Shown: positions 8,343 through 16,742 of the stretch, in pieces
Position numbering within the stretch: the first letter of the stretch is position 1
Layout: each line of letters starts with the position of its first letter
Origin: Actinoplanes ianthinogenes
Lineage (GTDB): Bacteria; Actinomycetota; Actinomycetes; Mycobacteriales; Micromonosporaceae
NCBI RefSeq assembly: GCF_018324205.1
Contig: NZ_AP023356.1
Coordinates: forward strand, 6,511,501 to 6,575,500
DNA: 64,000 nucleotides
Direction of reading: 5' to 3'
Position numbers and translations under genes: made by a program
Notes under the pieces: model-generated
What the model was told of the DNA's origin: nothing
The model's database searches: none
The model's input: the letters and a program-made list of their open reading frames with translations, nothing else

Positions 8343-9089
8343 CTACTTGATGCCCGCGATGCAGGCGACGGTGAATGTGCCGGTGATCGCGGTGATCCGC
8401 AGCCGGTACCAGGTGTCGGTGATCGGGCCGGCCACCCGGGCGCCCCAGGTGTCGCCGACCGTGGTGATCCCGGAGAAGGTGATCCGTGTGGTGGCCGCGC
8501 CGAACGTGTTGTCCGGGGCGGACTCGACGACGCCGGTCAGGGTGGTGCCGACCGCGAACGCATGCAGGCCGGCGTACAGGTACTGGCCGGCGGCGACCGC
8601 GCCGAGCTGGAACGCGGTGCCGACGGCGCCGGTCGCGGTGACGTTCGCGGTCCGGTTCGATTTCAGGACGCGGCCGCGGACCGCGCCGATCCCGGCGACG
8701 CCGCCGACCTTCGCTGACTGGGCCGACAGCTGGAACGGCATGACCTCGCCGACCTGGCCGAACGTCTGATAGCTGAACGTCCGCGCCCGGTAGAAGTAGG
8801 CCACCGACTGCTCGGCGCCGTCCGGGGAGTTGGTGACCAGCCGGGGCGTGCCGCCGAGGGCCGCGAACGCGACCGGGTCGACGGCGGCGTTCGCTGCGCC
8901 GCCCTGCCACCAGCCGGCCTCGGACAGCTGTGCATCCTCCAGTCCGGCGATCCGGCTGCGAGCGCCGTCGAGGAACGCGGTGTCTTCGAGGGCGTCGTAC
9001 GACAGGGCCAGCTGGGTCGAGTTCAGGTCGGCCGTCATGTCGTAGCCGCTGAACCACGTGGTGATGTTGTTGGCGGCGAAGCTGCCCAT
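8343..9089 (-). CDS. Major tail tube protein, long paralogue
   Basis: 248 residues. After a start typical for tube proteins (ANNITTWFSGYDMTADLNST) comes the block YDALEDTAFLDGARSRIAGL shared with the downstream 139-residue protein. The rest is beta-rich with a C-terminal domain (ITDTWYRLRITAITGTFTVA) resembling an immunoglobulin-like or carbohydrate-module addition. Likely the main tail subunit. Its stop lies 14 bases from the start of the shorter copy. Confidence 0.65.
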   Translation of the reverse strand: MGSFAANNITTWFSGYDMTADLNSTQLALSYDALEDTAFLDGARSRIAGLEDAQLSEAGWWQGGAANAAVDPVAFAALGGTPRLVTNSPDGAEQSVAYFYRARTFSYQTFGQVGEVMPFQLSAQSAKVGGVAGIGAVRGRVLKSNRTANVTATGAVGTAFQLGAVAAGQYLYAGLHAFAVGTTLTGVVESAPDNTFGAATTRITFSGITTVGDTWGARVAGPITDTWYRLRITAITGTFTVACIAGIK

Positions 9090-9090
9090 G

Positions 9091-9402
9091 TCAGGCCTCG
9101 GTGACCCGCTGCCCCTTGGCCTTGGCCGGGGCGGGATCCTCGATCGGGGCGATGAAGCCGCCGTAGACCAGGGCCGGGATGCTGGTCTCGACCGGGTCGA
9201 GCCACACCGTGCCGCCGCGCTCGATGTCCTCGCCGGTCTTGGCGCACACCACCGCGGTGTCCGGGTACGGCGTGACGACGTTCCACTGCTGGAACTCGCC
9301 GCTGAACCTTTCGATGTAGCAGGGGCGGCAGTACCGGATCGGCCGGATGCCGGTGCCGACGGCGATCCGGCCGTCGCCGTTCTCGCAGAGCTTGATCTCC
9401 AC
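9091..9402 (-). CDS. Small cysteine-containing phage protein in the connector-tail region
   Basis: 103 residues, GTG start. Four cysteines (C6, the pair in YCRPCY near 24-27, and one in VVCAKT near 53) could bind zinc. The C-terminus is acidic and Pro/Lys-rich. It lies between the tail-terminator-like gene and the tail tube. No family recognised; possibly a small assembly factor. Confidence 0.55.
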   Translation of the reverse strand: MEIKLCENGDGRIAVGTGIRPIRYCRPCYIERFSGEFQQWNVVTPYPDTAVVCAKTGEDIERGGTVWLDPVETSIPALVYGGFIAPIEDPAPAKAKGQRVTEA

Positions 9403-9412
9403 AGGGTGCCTC

Positions 9413-9868
9413 TCAGTTCAGGTTGGACATCAGGCCGACGGAGATGGTCAAGATGGACCCGGCGCCGTCGTCGTCGGTCCAGCTGTCCAGGTCCATGCCG
9501 GTGACGTGGGCGAGCCGCAGGTCCTCGATGTCGCCGGTGAGCTTGGTGTTCGTGGCGATGTAGATGCAGATGACATCGCCGATCTCGACCGCCCGGGCCT
9601 CGGCCGTCTCGGCGGTCTCCTGGCCCGGCTGGTAGACCCGCACGTGCAGCAGCAGGCTCAGGTCCTCGCGCCGCTTCACGCGGCCGCCGCCGGCCATCGA
9701 GAGCAGCTCGACCGGGCCGACCACCTGGCCGCCGTAGACCACCTCGCGCGGCAGGTCGCGCGGTGCGGAGTAGGCGACGATCACGCCGGGCAGCAGCGCG
9801 CCGAGCGGGTTGCCGTTGCCGACGAGAGCCCGCTTGGCGGACGCGGCAACGCTCACCGCCGCCCCCAT
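9413..9868 (-). CDS. Head-tail connector / tail terminator-like protein
   Basis: 151 residues from an ATG at 9868, which overlaps the end of the preceding adaptor gene by 16 bases. An alternating hydrophobic C-terminal half (LSLLLHVRVYQPGQ; VEIGDVICIYIATN; SILTISVGLMSNLN) is compatible with tail-terminator/neck proteins that follow the adaptor in HK97-like modules. Assigned mainly by order. Confidence 0.55.
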   Translation of the reverse strand: MGAAVSVAASAKRALVGNGNPLGALLPGVIVAYSAPRDLPREVVYGGQVVGPVELLSMAGGGRVKRREDLSLLLHVRVYQPGQETAETAEARAVEIGDVICIYIATNTKLTGDIEDLRLAHVTGMDLDSWTDDDGAGSILTISVGLMSNLN

Positions 9869-10836
9869 GCGTGGAACACGGACGCGTTCTGCGGGCTGTA
9901 AGACAGCGTCCGGGACGCCGGGACGGCGCGGCCGGTCGCGCCGGTGCCGGTCGAGCGCCGCGAGTACCGGGAGTACGCGGCGTCGACGGTCGGGATGCCG
10001 GTCTTGAATGCGCCGGGCATGTCGAGCCGGAACGTGCCGCCGTCGGTGATCGTGAACGAGCTGGCCCGGTCCGGGACGCCGCTCTTGTTGATGTTGAGCG
10101 TGGTCCGGAAGCGGGTCAGGGCAGCCCGGACCAGGTCGGCGGGTGGCCGGTCCAGGCCGTACTCCAGCTCGACGACCACGTTGGCGCGGCCCTCGACGAA
10201 GTAGCCGCCACCGGTCCGGATCAGGGTGCCGTCGCCGGTCACCGCCAGGTCCGCCAGCTCGGCGGCCGTGAACGCGACGAACGTGCCGTCGACCGAGTCG
10301 GCCATCCGAACCGACCGGATCGCGCGGACGTCGGCGACCGACCGGGCCGGATCGGAGTGGCGCAGCAGCACCTGGCCAGTGCCGGTGCCGTCGAGGATCA
10401 CCCGGTCGTAGCGCGGCACGAACGACCGGTCGCAGATCGTCTCGCACTCCGACTCCACCTCAAGGCGGGCCGCGATCAGGTCCTCGGTCGGATACCGGCC
10501 GGTGTCCGCCAGGGAGCCGTCGGAGCCGCGGCCCTCGGCGAGGGTGAAGAAGAAGCCGCCGACGATCTCGGCACCGGTCGTGATCGTGGCGGCCGACCCG
10601 CCGACGGTGCCCGACCAGGTGACCGTGAGCGTCTTCAGCGCGGCCTGCGCGGGCAGGACGAACGAGTACTCGCCCGTGTCGCCCGGCGTCGCGGTGCCGG
10701 TGGCGACCGAGGCCCCGGCCGCGTCCACCACCGCGTACGTGACGGAGGTGGACGAGGCGGTCGGGATCTCGTCGAGGAGGAACGTTGTCGACAGGGTGCC
10801 GGCGGTGTTCCTCGCGATGCGGGTCAGCGCGGGCAT
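9853..10836 (-). CDS. Head-tail adaptor (gp6-like) fused to an N-terminal beta domain
   Basis: 327 residues from ATG 10836. Residues 1-100 form a beta-rich immunoglobulin-like segment (STSVTYAVVDAAGASVATG; FVLPAQAALKTLTVTWSG). The remainder has the helical adaptor pattern: YPTEDLIAARLEVESECETI, then CDRSFVPRYDRV, and later PPADLVRAALTRFRTTLN. Gp6-like adaptors form a ring under the portal. The extra N-terminal domain makes it longer than a typical adaptor (about 100-200 residues). Confidence 0.6.
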   Translation of the reverse strand: MPALTRIARNTAGTLSTTFLLDEIPTASSTSVTYAVVDAAGASVATGTATPGDTGEYSFVLPAQAALKTLTVTWSGTVGGSAATITTGAEIVGGFFFTLAEGRGSDGSLADTGRYPTEDLIAARLEVESECETICDRSFVPRYDRVILDGTGTGQVLLRHSDPARSVADVRAIRSVRMADSVDGTFVAFTAAELADLAVTGDGTLIRTGGGYFVEGRANVVVELEYGLDRPPADLVRAALTRFRTTLNINKSGVPDRASSFTITDGGTFRLDMPGAFKTGIPTVDAAYSRYSRRSTGTGATGRAVPASRTLSYSPQNASVFHAWGRR

Positions 10837-11105
10837 CAGCCGACCCGCACGTGGCCCTGAATCGCCGCGGTGCTCGACACGTAGATGCCGAGGTTGCAGC
10901 GCACCCCGTCCGGCAGCGCGATGTCCTGGAACCCGTTCGCGCCGAGCGTGAAGCTCGCCAGGACCGTGCCGGCCGCCGAGGTGCCGTCGTAGACGACGAC
11001 CGCGGCGCCGGCGGTTGATCCGACCGACAGGCCCCGGTACGTGCACACCCCGGTGACGACCTGGCCGGTGCCGGTGACGTTGTACGCCGTGGCCTGGGCC
11101 GTCAT
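10836..11105 (-). CDS. Small beta-rich head protein, possible capsid decoration
   Basis: 89 residues; its ATG overlaps the preceding stop (ATGA). The sequence is all beta-like (GAAVVVYDGTSAAGTVLASF; GVRCNLGIYVSSTAAIQG). It directly follows the capsid gene and another small protein, a common location for decoration or cement proteins. No motif allows a firmer call. Confidence 0.5.
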   Translation of the reverse strand: MTAQATAYNVTGTGQVVTGVCTYRGLSVGSTAGAAVVVYDGTSAAGTVLASFTLGANGFQDIALPDGVRCNLGIYVSSTAAIQGHVRVG

Positions 11106-11506
11106 CAGCGCAGCCGCACCTTCACCTGCACGAGCCCGCTCGGGATCGCGAGGCCGGCGCCGGAGTGCGTGAAGTGCGCGGTCAGCACGTCGCCGGCCAC
11201 CGTCTGGAGGTCGGTGGCGGTGCTGGAGAGGGTGAGGTTCTCCGGCGTGGTGGACGCGGAGTTCCCCGACGCGTAGGAGCGGGTCGCCGGGACGACCACA
11301 CCGGCGCCCGAACCGCGGTTGCGGAACGTCAGGGTGAAGAAGTTCGTGCCGTTGGCGGTGATCGCCGCCCCGGGGATCCACTTGATCTCCGTGATGGTCA
11401 GGCCGAACGGCAGGGCGATCACCGGCAGTTCGATCGGCGTGCCGGCCGCGGTAGGCGGGACCGACGCGGTGAACACCAGGTCGCCCGAAAGCTCCTTGAG
11501 CTGCAT
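11105..11506 (-). CDS. Putative capsid decoration/cement protein
   Basis: 133 residues, first gene after the protease-capsid gene and preceded by GAGGAGAAAG. Small, mainly beta-strand sequence (PIELPVIALPFGLTITEIKW; VVVPATRSYAS; LAIPSGLVQVKVRLR) without cysteine. Size and location match phage decoration proteins that bind the expanded capsid. Function is inferred from position. Confidence 0.5.
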   Translation of the reverse strand: MQLKELSGDLVFTASVPPTAAGTPIELPVIALPFGLTITEIKWIPGAAITANGTNFFTLTFRNRGSGAGVVVPATRSYASGNSASTTPENLTLSSTATDLQTVAGDVLTAHFTHSGAGLAIPSGLVQVKVRLR

Positions 11507-11532
11507 GTCTGCTTTCTCCTCAGGAATGGCAA

Positions 11533-11556
11533 GGGCCCCGGCGAGTGCCGGGGCCC
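11533..11556 (-). terminator. Perfect 10-bp hairpin after the capsid gene
   Basis: GGGCCCCGGC (11533-11542) and GCCGGGGCCC (11547-11556) flank the four-base loop GAGT. It lies 17 bases past the capsid stop in the leftward direction. There is no long T-run, so it is more likely a partial terminator or mRNA-stabilising hairpin adjusting the ratio of capsid to downstream tail messages. Confidence 0.55.
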
Positions 11557-11572
11557 GGGTGGGCGAACTGGG

Positions 11573-14500
11573 TTACTGGGTGGCGCGCTGGAAGCCGCGG
11601 AAGTCGAGCACGGCACCCGAGTAGATGTGCCGGATCTTGTAGGTGAGCGTGTCGCTGTTGAACATCGAGCCCACCGACGGGTCCGACTGCGTGAACAGCT
11701 CCGGGGTCTCGCGGCCCTGGTAGAAGCCGACCTCGATCGTCGGGCACATGCTCGGGTCCGCGACGACGAACCAGTCGTTGGGGTCGGTGTCGTAGTCGAC
11801 GACGATCGGCGTCATGCCCTGGTGCAGGTTCGGGGTGTTGCTCGCGCCGGCCGGGGTCGACGGGATCGCCACCGCCGAGGTGGTGAGCTGGAACGCCAGC
11901 TCCTCCAGCTCGTTCGGCACGATCAGGAACTTCGGCACCAGGGACAGGATGTCGCTCGTGTCGCCGTACGCGGTCTGGTCGCGCATCTTCGCCCGCAGCT
12001 GCGACAGGGTCGACTGGCCCAGCGCCACCGCGGTGGTGTTGTTGTGCGAGGCGTGGAACAGGGCGACGCCGTCGTAGACCGTCGGGTTGTTCAGGATGAA
12101 GTCCCACACGAAGTTGTGCAGGGTCCGCGCGGCCGCGAGGCCGAGCTTGTTCGGGATGTTCGAGATCGCCCGCACGTCGTCGTTGGCGATCATCTCCATC
12201 GTCAGGTCCTCGGTGCCACCACGCTTGGTCAGCGCGTACGTGACCTCCTCGTTGCCCGGCGAGGTCAGCGGCTGGTACGGCGCACCCTGGTTGACGACGG
12301 GCAGGGTGCCGTAGCCGCCGACCCGGTCGATGCGCTGGGTCCGGAAGTCCGAGACCGGGATGACCGACGAGACGATCTGCCGCCAGGTCTGGAGCGACGG
12401 GTGCGCGTACTGGGCGACGAGGCGGCGGGTGATCGAGTCGCCCAGCACCAGGTTCCACGAGGCGGAGGTCAGCGACTCCGTCGACCGGTCGCCCGAGTCG
12501 TACAGGTTGCCGATGCTCTCGCGCATGATCCGGCGGTTGAGGTCCTCGTCCCAGCTGGCCTGCCGGTAGCCGGTGACGTCCAGGTAGGCCTGCTTGAAGC
12601 TGCGGTAGCCGTTGGAGAAGTCGCCGGCGAAGAAGGCGTCCAGGGCGGCCTTCTTCTTGTCGAACGACTCCTGGGTGACCTGGGTGGTCGCGGTCGGCGC
12701 CAGGCCGGCGCGCTCGGCCATGCCCATCGCCGTCTTCAGGGAGGCGATCTGCGCGTCGACGTCGGACTCGGTGATCCGGTCCGGCAGCGCCTCGGTGAGG
12801 CTCTCGACGACCTGCGCGGGCAGGCCGGCGCCGGACACCTTCTGCTGGATCATCAGCCCGCCGAGGAATGAGGTCTTCTGCATGCCCTCCGGCTCCGGCG
12901 GGGTGGTCGTCTCGCTGGAGCGCTGGAGACCGACCGCGGCGAGGTCCTCGGGCGTGGCGGTCTTCAGCGCGGCGAGCACGTCAGCGGCGTTAACAGCCAC
13001 GTCGGACTCCTTGCTCTCTTCGATCTCGATGCCGCCCGCGAGCACGCGGGTGGCCTTACCTCCGGCGGCCGGGTCGGAGACCACGTCGGCGGAGTTGACT
13101 TTGGTGATGGACACGGCCTCCTGCATGCGGCGGCCGCCGACGGAGATCGGCCGCAGGACCGTCATCGCGTCGTGGGAGATGCCGACCAGCGGCGGCAGGC
13201 CCTGCTCCTGGGCGGCGATCGTCGCGTCCAGGGCCTCGGCCGTGTGCGTGGCGCTGGGCAGCAGGCACAGGTCGCCGTCGAGCCCGTCCGAGGCGGCCTC
13301 GACGTTGCGGTAGTAGCCGATCAGCCCGGAGATGGTGCCGGAGCGCAGCTCCTCCATCGTCCGGTGGTGGTCGTACGCCTTCGCGCCTTCGTACAGCGAC
13401 GCCGCGGACTCCAGCACGTTCGCCGGGTAGCGGCGGCCGTTCTTCGAGTCGCCGGCGGAGATGATCCGGACCCGGAAGATCCGGCCGCCTGCGGCGTCGG
13501 TGCCGGCGGCTTCGATAACCCGGCCGTCGATGCGGTCGAGTTCCTCGGTCTCCGGCTCGTCGACGGACTCGGCGACCTGGTCCTCTTCGGCCAGCTCCGG
13601 GTTCGGGTCGTCGATCCCGGGCGCGTCGTCCTCGGCGTCGGCCGCGGGCACGTACCAGACCTGCGCGACGACCTCGGTCGGCTCGCCCAGCTCCGCGGTG
13701 CCGGCAGTGCCGGCCTCGGTCAGCGTGTAGGGCGCCTGCCAGGTCTTGCCGTCGTGCTCGTAGACGACCAGGTCGTCGGTGTAGTCGCACACGTCCGCCC
13801 ACGCCCACCGGTTCCCGGCGAGCGTTCGGGCCCGCTCGTTCACGGCGGCCTGAAGGATTCCGCGAGTGTCCCGGGCGCTACGGACCCCGTCGATCGCCTC
13901 GTTCTTGCGAACCGCAGCCCGAGCCTTCGACGTCGTCCCGGCCAGGGCCGCCTTGACCGCCTTGTTGCCGCCCGAGCTGCTCTTGCGCGACGGGGCCGCA
14001 TGCCTCGTCGACGAGTGCCGAGCCGGGGCCACCTTCGCCTTCGGAGCCTTCATCGCGACCAGCTTGGCCAGCAGCTCCGGTGTGACCTTGCCGTTCGCGG
14101 GCACACCGAGCTTGCGCTGCGCGGCCTTGATCGCCTGCGTGGTCAGCGGGCCCAGCTTCCCGTCGACGGAGAGCTTGTTGCCCTTCGAGTCCGTCAGCCC
14201 GAGCCGGTTCAGAGCGGCCTGGAGCTTCCGGACGCGCGGGTCGCCGCCCTTCTTGCCGTAGCCGGCACCCTTGCCCGACTTGGCGTCGAACGACAGGGTG
14301 TCGCCGCCGGTCGCCTTCTTCTTCGCCGCGCTCTTGCTCTTCGACGACGAGCCGGCCGCGCCGCCACCGCTCGCGGCGAACTGGCCGCCGCCGGCGGATC
14401 CGGCCGCGGCGCGCGGGTGCTTCGAGCCGTCCCACGCCTCGGTGACCTCGTCGGCGAGCCACGATTCCAGCGCGAGCTCGGCCAGCTCCTCGACCGCGTC

Positions 14501-14611
14501 CTCGTCGACGTCGACCGCGGCGACCGCTTCGGCAAGCCGGTCGAGAACGTGGTCAGCGTGCTCGGGCTCGGCCTCGCGGACCAGCTCCTCGATCTCGTCC
14601 TGCCAAGCCAC
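11573..14611 (-). CDS. Prohead protease-major capsid polyprotein with embedded peptidoglycan-binding-like domain
   Basis: 1012 residues from a GTG at 14611. Order: acidic helical start (1-55); WDGSKHPRAAAGSAGGGQF box (60-78); Lys/Ser/Gly linker; a PG_binding_1-like helical domain (123-185: RVRKLQAALNRLGL, VDGKLGPLTTQAIKAAQRKL); a second basic linker; a small beta domain (265-322); a prohead-core protease-like domain (375-525: NGRRYPANVLESAASLYEG, YDHH, GISHDAM, SADVVSDPAAGG); then the capsid region (about 640-1012) with ALFHASHNNTTA, as in Mu gpT-type HK97-fold capsids. The protease would process the head and release the capsid subunit. The embedded wall-binding-like domain is the oddity. An upstream in-frame extension exists but overlaps the previous gene. 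Confidence 0.82.
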   Translation of the reverse strand: MAWQDEIEELVREAEPEHADHVLDRLAEAVAAVDVDEDAVEELAELALESWLADEVTEAWDGSKHPRAAAGSAGGGQFAASGGGAAGSSSKSKSAAKKKATGGDTLSFDAKSGKGAGYGKKGGDPRVRKLQAALNRLGLTDSKGNKLSVDGKLGPLTTQAIKAAQRKLGVPANGKVTPELLAKLVAMKAPKAKVAPARHSSTRHAAPSRKSSSGGNKAVKAALAGTTSKARAAVRKNEAIDGVRSARDTRGILQAAVNERARTLAGNRWAWADVCDYTDDLVVYEHDGKTWQAPYTLTEAGTAGTAELGEPTEVVAQVWYVPAADAEDDAPGIDDPNPELAEEDQVAESVDEPETEELDRIDGRVIEAAGTDAAGGRIFRVRIISAGDSKNGRRYPANVLESAASLYEGAKAYDHHRTMEELRSGTISGLIGYYRNVEAASDGLDGDLCLLPSATHTAEALDATIAAQEQGLPPLVGISHDAMTVLRPISVGGRRMQEAVSITKVNSADVVSDPAAGGKATRVLAGGIEIEESKESDVAVNAADVLAALKTATPEDLAAVGLQRSSETTTPPEPEGMQKTSFLGGLMIQQKVSGAGLPAQVVESLTEALPDRITESDVDAQIASLKTAMGMAERAGLAPTATTQVTQESFDKKKAALDAFFAGDFSNGYRSFKQAYLDVTGYRQASWDEDLNRRIMRESIGNLYDSGDRSTESLTSASWNLVLGDSITRRLVAQYAHPSLQTWRQIVSSVIPVSDFRTQRIDRVGGYGTLPVVNQGAPYQPLTSPGNEEVTYALTKRGGTEDLTMEMIANDDVRAISNIPNKLGLAAARTLHNFVWDFILNNPTVYDGVALFHASHNNTTAVALGQSTLSQLRAKMRDQTAYGDTSDILSLVPKFLIVPNELEELAFQLTTSAVAIPSTPAGASNTPNLHQGMTPIVVDYDTDPNDWFVVADPSMCPTIEVGFYQGRETPELFTQSDPSVGSMFNSDTLTYKIRHIYSGAVLDFRGFQRATQ

Positions 14612-14613
14612 GG

Positions 14614-14898
14614 TTACCGGCCCCGGCGCTTCGCCGCGGCCGCGGCCTTGTCGTCCTCGGCCTGCGGGTCGCCGGCCGCCGCGGTCGCCTCGTCGGCGTC
14701 CTTCGCGCGGACCGGGCCTTCGACCTGGAACTCCAGCTCGCCGTCGGCCCGGATCCGGGTCCACACGCCGTCGTGGGTCTGGGCCAGCACGTCGTCGCCG
14801 TCCCGCTCGACGTCGACGATCTCGGCCGGCTTCATGCCCAGCCGGCGCGCGACCCGCTCGACGAACTCGGCGTCCTTGGCGGTGTCCTTCTCGCTCAT
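14614..14898 (-). CDS. Small acidic phage head protein
   Basis: 94 residues, ATG overlapping the portal stop (ATGA). An N-terminal helical part (VERVARRLGMKPAEIVDVER) and a short beta region (THDGVWTRIRADGELEFQV) precede an Ala/Lys/Asp-rich tail ending in KRRGR. Lying between portal and protease-capsid, it could be a head-morphogenesis or scaffold-type helper. Family not recognised. Confidence 0.55.
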   Translation of the reverse strand: MSEKDTAKDAEFVERVARRLGMKPAEIVDVERDGDDVLAQTHDGVWTRIRADGELEFQVEGPVRAKDADEATAAAGDPQAEDDKAAAAAKRRGR

Positions 14899-16331
14899 GC
14901 CTTACCTCCCACAACCCGCAGGTTTCGTTGGTTCGCTTCCTCGACCGCAGCGGCCAGGTCATCGGGATTCGCGGCCGGGCTGTCCAGCTCGGCGGTATAG
15001 GGCACGCCGACGTAGTCCTCCCAGGCCTTGCGCGCCGCGGTGGCCGCCGCCTCGGGGGACAGCGCGCCGATCTGCTGGAGCTTCTCCAGGCCGGTGCTGA
15101 GGTTCAGCAGGACCTGCGCAGTCAGCTGCGAGTCAGACGCGGCGATCTCCGGGCCGGTGACGATGACCGCCTGCGACGCCGGGATCTGCGTGACCTCGCC
15201 GGTCCGCGGATCGGTCGCCTCGACCTTCGCCGGGAGTCGGCCCGCGGCGACCGCCCGGTCGACGGCGAACCGCACCAGCTCGGTCTGCTGCGCCAGCCAC
15301 GTCTTCTGGATCCCGCCGACCCGGCGGCGCACCGGCTCGGCCATCGTCAGCGACGTCGCCCGGTTCGCGTCCTCAGGCTCGGCCAGCCACGTCTTCGCCA
15401 GACCAGCGCCGGACGCGATGTTGGTCAGGACCGACCGGTTCGCGGCCGCGTCTTCCATCGCCCCGGTGCTGACGGTCTGCGGCTTCCAGGTGACCGCGTC
15501 GTTGTGGACCTCGACCGACCCGGACGGCGGGACGTGCAGGCCGCCACGCCCCTCGATGAACGCGTCGACCTCGGTCTGGCTGCCCTTCACCTCGACGTCC
15601 CAGACCATGTACCGGGCCAGCGCGGTCCGGTCGATCAGGTTCGACAGCACGGTGTCGTAGCTGTCGAGCCAGTCCAGGATCGGCGTCATAAACGGCATGC
15701 CGCGGATGTCGGTATCGAGGGTCCGCCACGGCGCCCAGAACATGGCCTCACCGGAGCGCAGCCCGGTCTCGTCGTCGACCTGGACGATCGCGAGCCGCCG
15801 GTCATCCTCCGCGCCCGGCAGGACCACCTGCGACGGCCACAGCGGGTTCCCGGCGCGCAACCGGACGTCCTTGATGTGCGTCGGGTCGATCGGCGCGAAC
15901 CGCACCACCCCGCTGGACTGGCCGACCAGCATCTCGTACAGCTTCTCGCCCATGAGCAGCTGCGACCGCAGGCTGATCTCCTGGATCTCGCCGAGCCGGT
16001 TCGCCGGGTCGTCCCAGAACTCGCGGACCACCTCGGCGACCTGCGGGTTGGTGGCCTGCCACTTCACGCCGGAGTCGCCGACGCAGAACGCGGTGTAGGT
16101 ATCGATCACCGCAGTGGCCATCGGGTTCGACCGGTAGGCGGTGACCGAGTAGGTGCGCGCCTTCTCCCGGGTCCAGTACGGCACGTCCCGGGTGCCGGTG
16201 CCCACCCGCTTCCACCCGGTGTCGCCGTCGATCGGGTCGCGGCCGTACGCGCCGAGCGCGCCGCCGGACGAGACCACCTGGTCGGCGATCGCCTCGGTCG
16301 CCCGGCGGGCCGGAACGAGCCAGGGCTTCAT
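14895..16331 (-). CDS. Portal protein
   Basis: 478 residues. Typical portal features: SVTAYRSNPMATAVIDTYTA near 60-80, GVKWQATNPQVAEVVREFWD, the wing region RSQLLMGEKLYEML, and a long C-terminal stem (RATSLTMAEPVRRRVGGIQK; helical TWLAQQTELVRFAVDRAV). It lies between terminase and protease/capsid, the canonical order. It should form the dodecameric channel through which the terminase packages DNA. Confidence 0.85.
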   Translation of the reverse strand: MKPWLVPARRATEAIADQVVSSGGALGAYGRDPIDGDTGWKRVGTGTRDVPYWTREKARTYSVTAYRSNPMATAVIDTYTAFCVGDSGVKWQATNPQVAEVVREFWDDPANRLGEIQEISLRSQLLMGEKLYEMLVGQSSGVVRFAPIDPTHIKDVRLRAGNPLWPSQVVLPGAEDDRRLAIVQVDDETGLRSGEAMFWAPWRTLDTDIRGMPFMTPILDWLDSYDTVLSNLIDRTALARYMVWDVEVKGSQTEVDAFIEGRGGLHVPPSGSVEVHNDAVTWKPQTVSTGAMEDAAANRSVLTNIASGAGLAKTWLAEPEDANRATSLTMAEPVRRRVGGIQKTWLAQQTELVRFAVDRAVAAGRLPAKVEATDPRTGEVTQIPASQAVIVTGPEIAASDSQLTAQVLLNLSTGLEKLQQIGALSPEAAATAARKAWEDYVGVPYTAELDSPAANPDDLAAAVEEANQRNLRVVGGKA

Positions 16332-16498
16332 GCGCTCGGCTCCGATCCGGCATCACGATCGGTCCGGGCCGCCTTGTACTGGCTGGCCAGGGCCTCCATC
16401 TCCGCGAAGTAGTCCCTGTTGTCGCGAGACCCCTCGGGCTCGTCGAGCCAGAGCACGACCGCGTCGGCCACGGCTACGGCAAGGTCTACGGCCGCCAT
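16328..16498 (-). CDS. Very small phage protein upstream of portal
   Basis: 56 residues, overlapping both neighbours by ATGA junctions. It begins with a moderately hydrophobic helix (AAVDLAVAVADAVVLWL) and ends in an acidic/charged segment (NRDYFAEMEALASQY). Translational coupling supports that it is expressed. Function unknown. Confidence 0.5.
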   Translation of the reverse strand: MAAVDLAVAVADAVVLWLDEPEGSRDNRDYFAEMEALASQYKAARTDRDAGSEPSA

Positions 16499-16731
16499 CA
16501 CGCGCTCTTCGCCACCGCGAGAACCGGCTTGGCGGGCTGGACGGCCGCAGCCGCGTGCGTCGACGCGATCCACGACAGGCCGACCGCGAACACGCTGCCG
16601 ACCAGCACGCTCCACCACCAGTTGCCGGCCAGGCCGCCGACGGCGAGCGCGACCCCGATCAGGCCGAACAGCCCGATCAGGTTCGCGACCAGGCCGTGCG
16701 GCAGGCGGGGCACGGCGATCCGGATCTCCAT
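16498..16731 (-). CDS. Small two-helix membrane protein between terminase and portal
   Basis: 77 residues from an ATG at 16731 with AGGAGG upstream at 16738-16743. Two hydrophobic segments (about 13-36, ANLIGLFGLIGVALAVGGLA; 38-57, WWWSVLVGSVFAVGLSWIAS) joined by a short turn. A membrane protein inside the packaging module is unusual. It could be a superinfection-exclusion factor or an additional holin. Confidence 0.6.
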   Translation of the reverse strand: MEIRIAVPRLPHGLVANLIGLFGLIGVALAVGGLAGNWWWSVLVGSVFAVGLSWIASTHAAAAVQPAKPVLAVAKSA

Positions 16732-16742
16732 GCGAGACCTCC

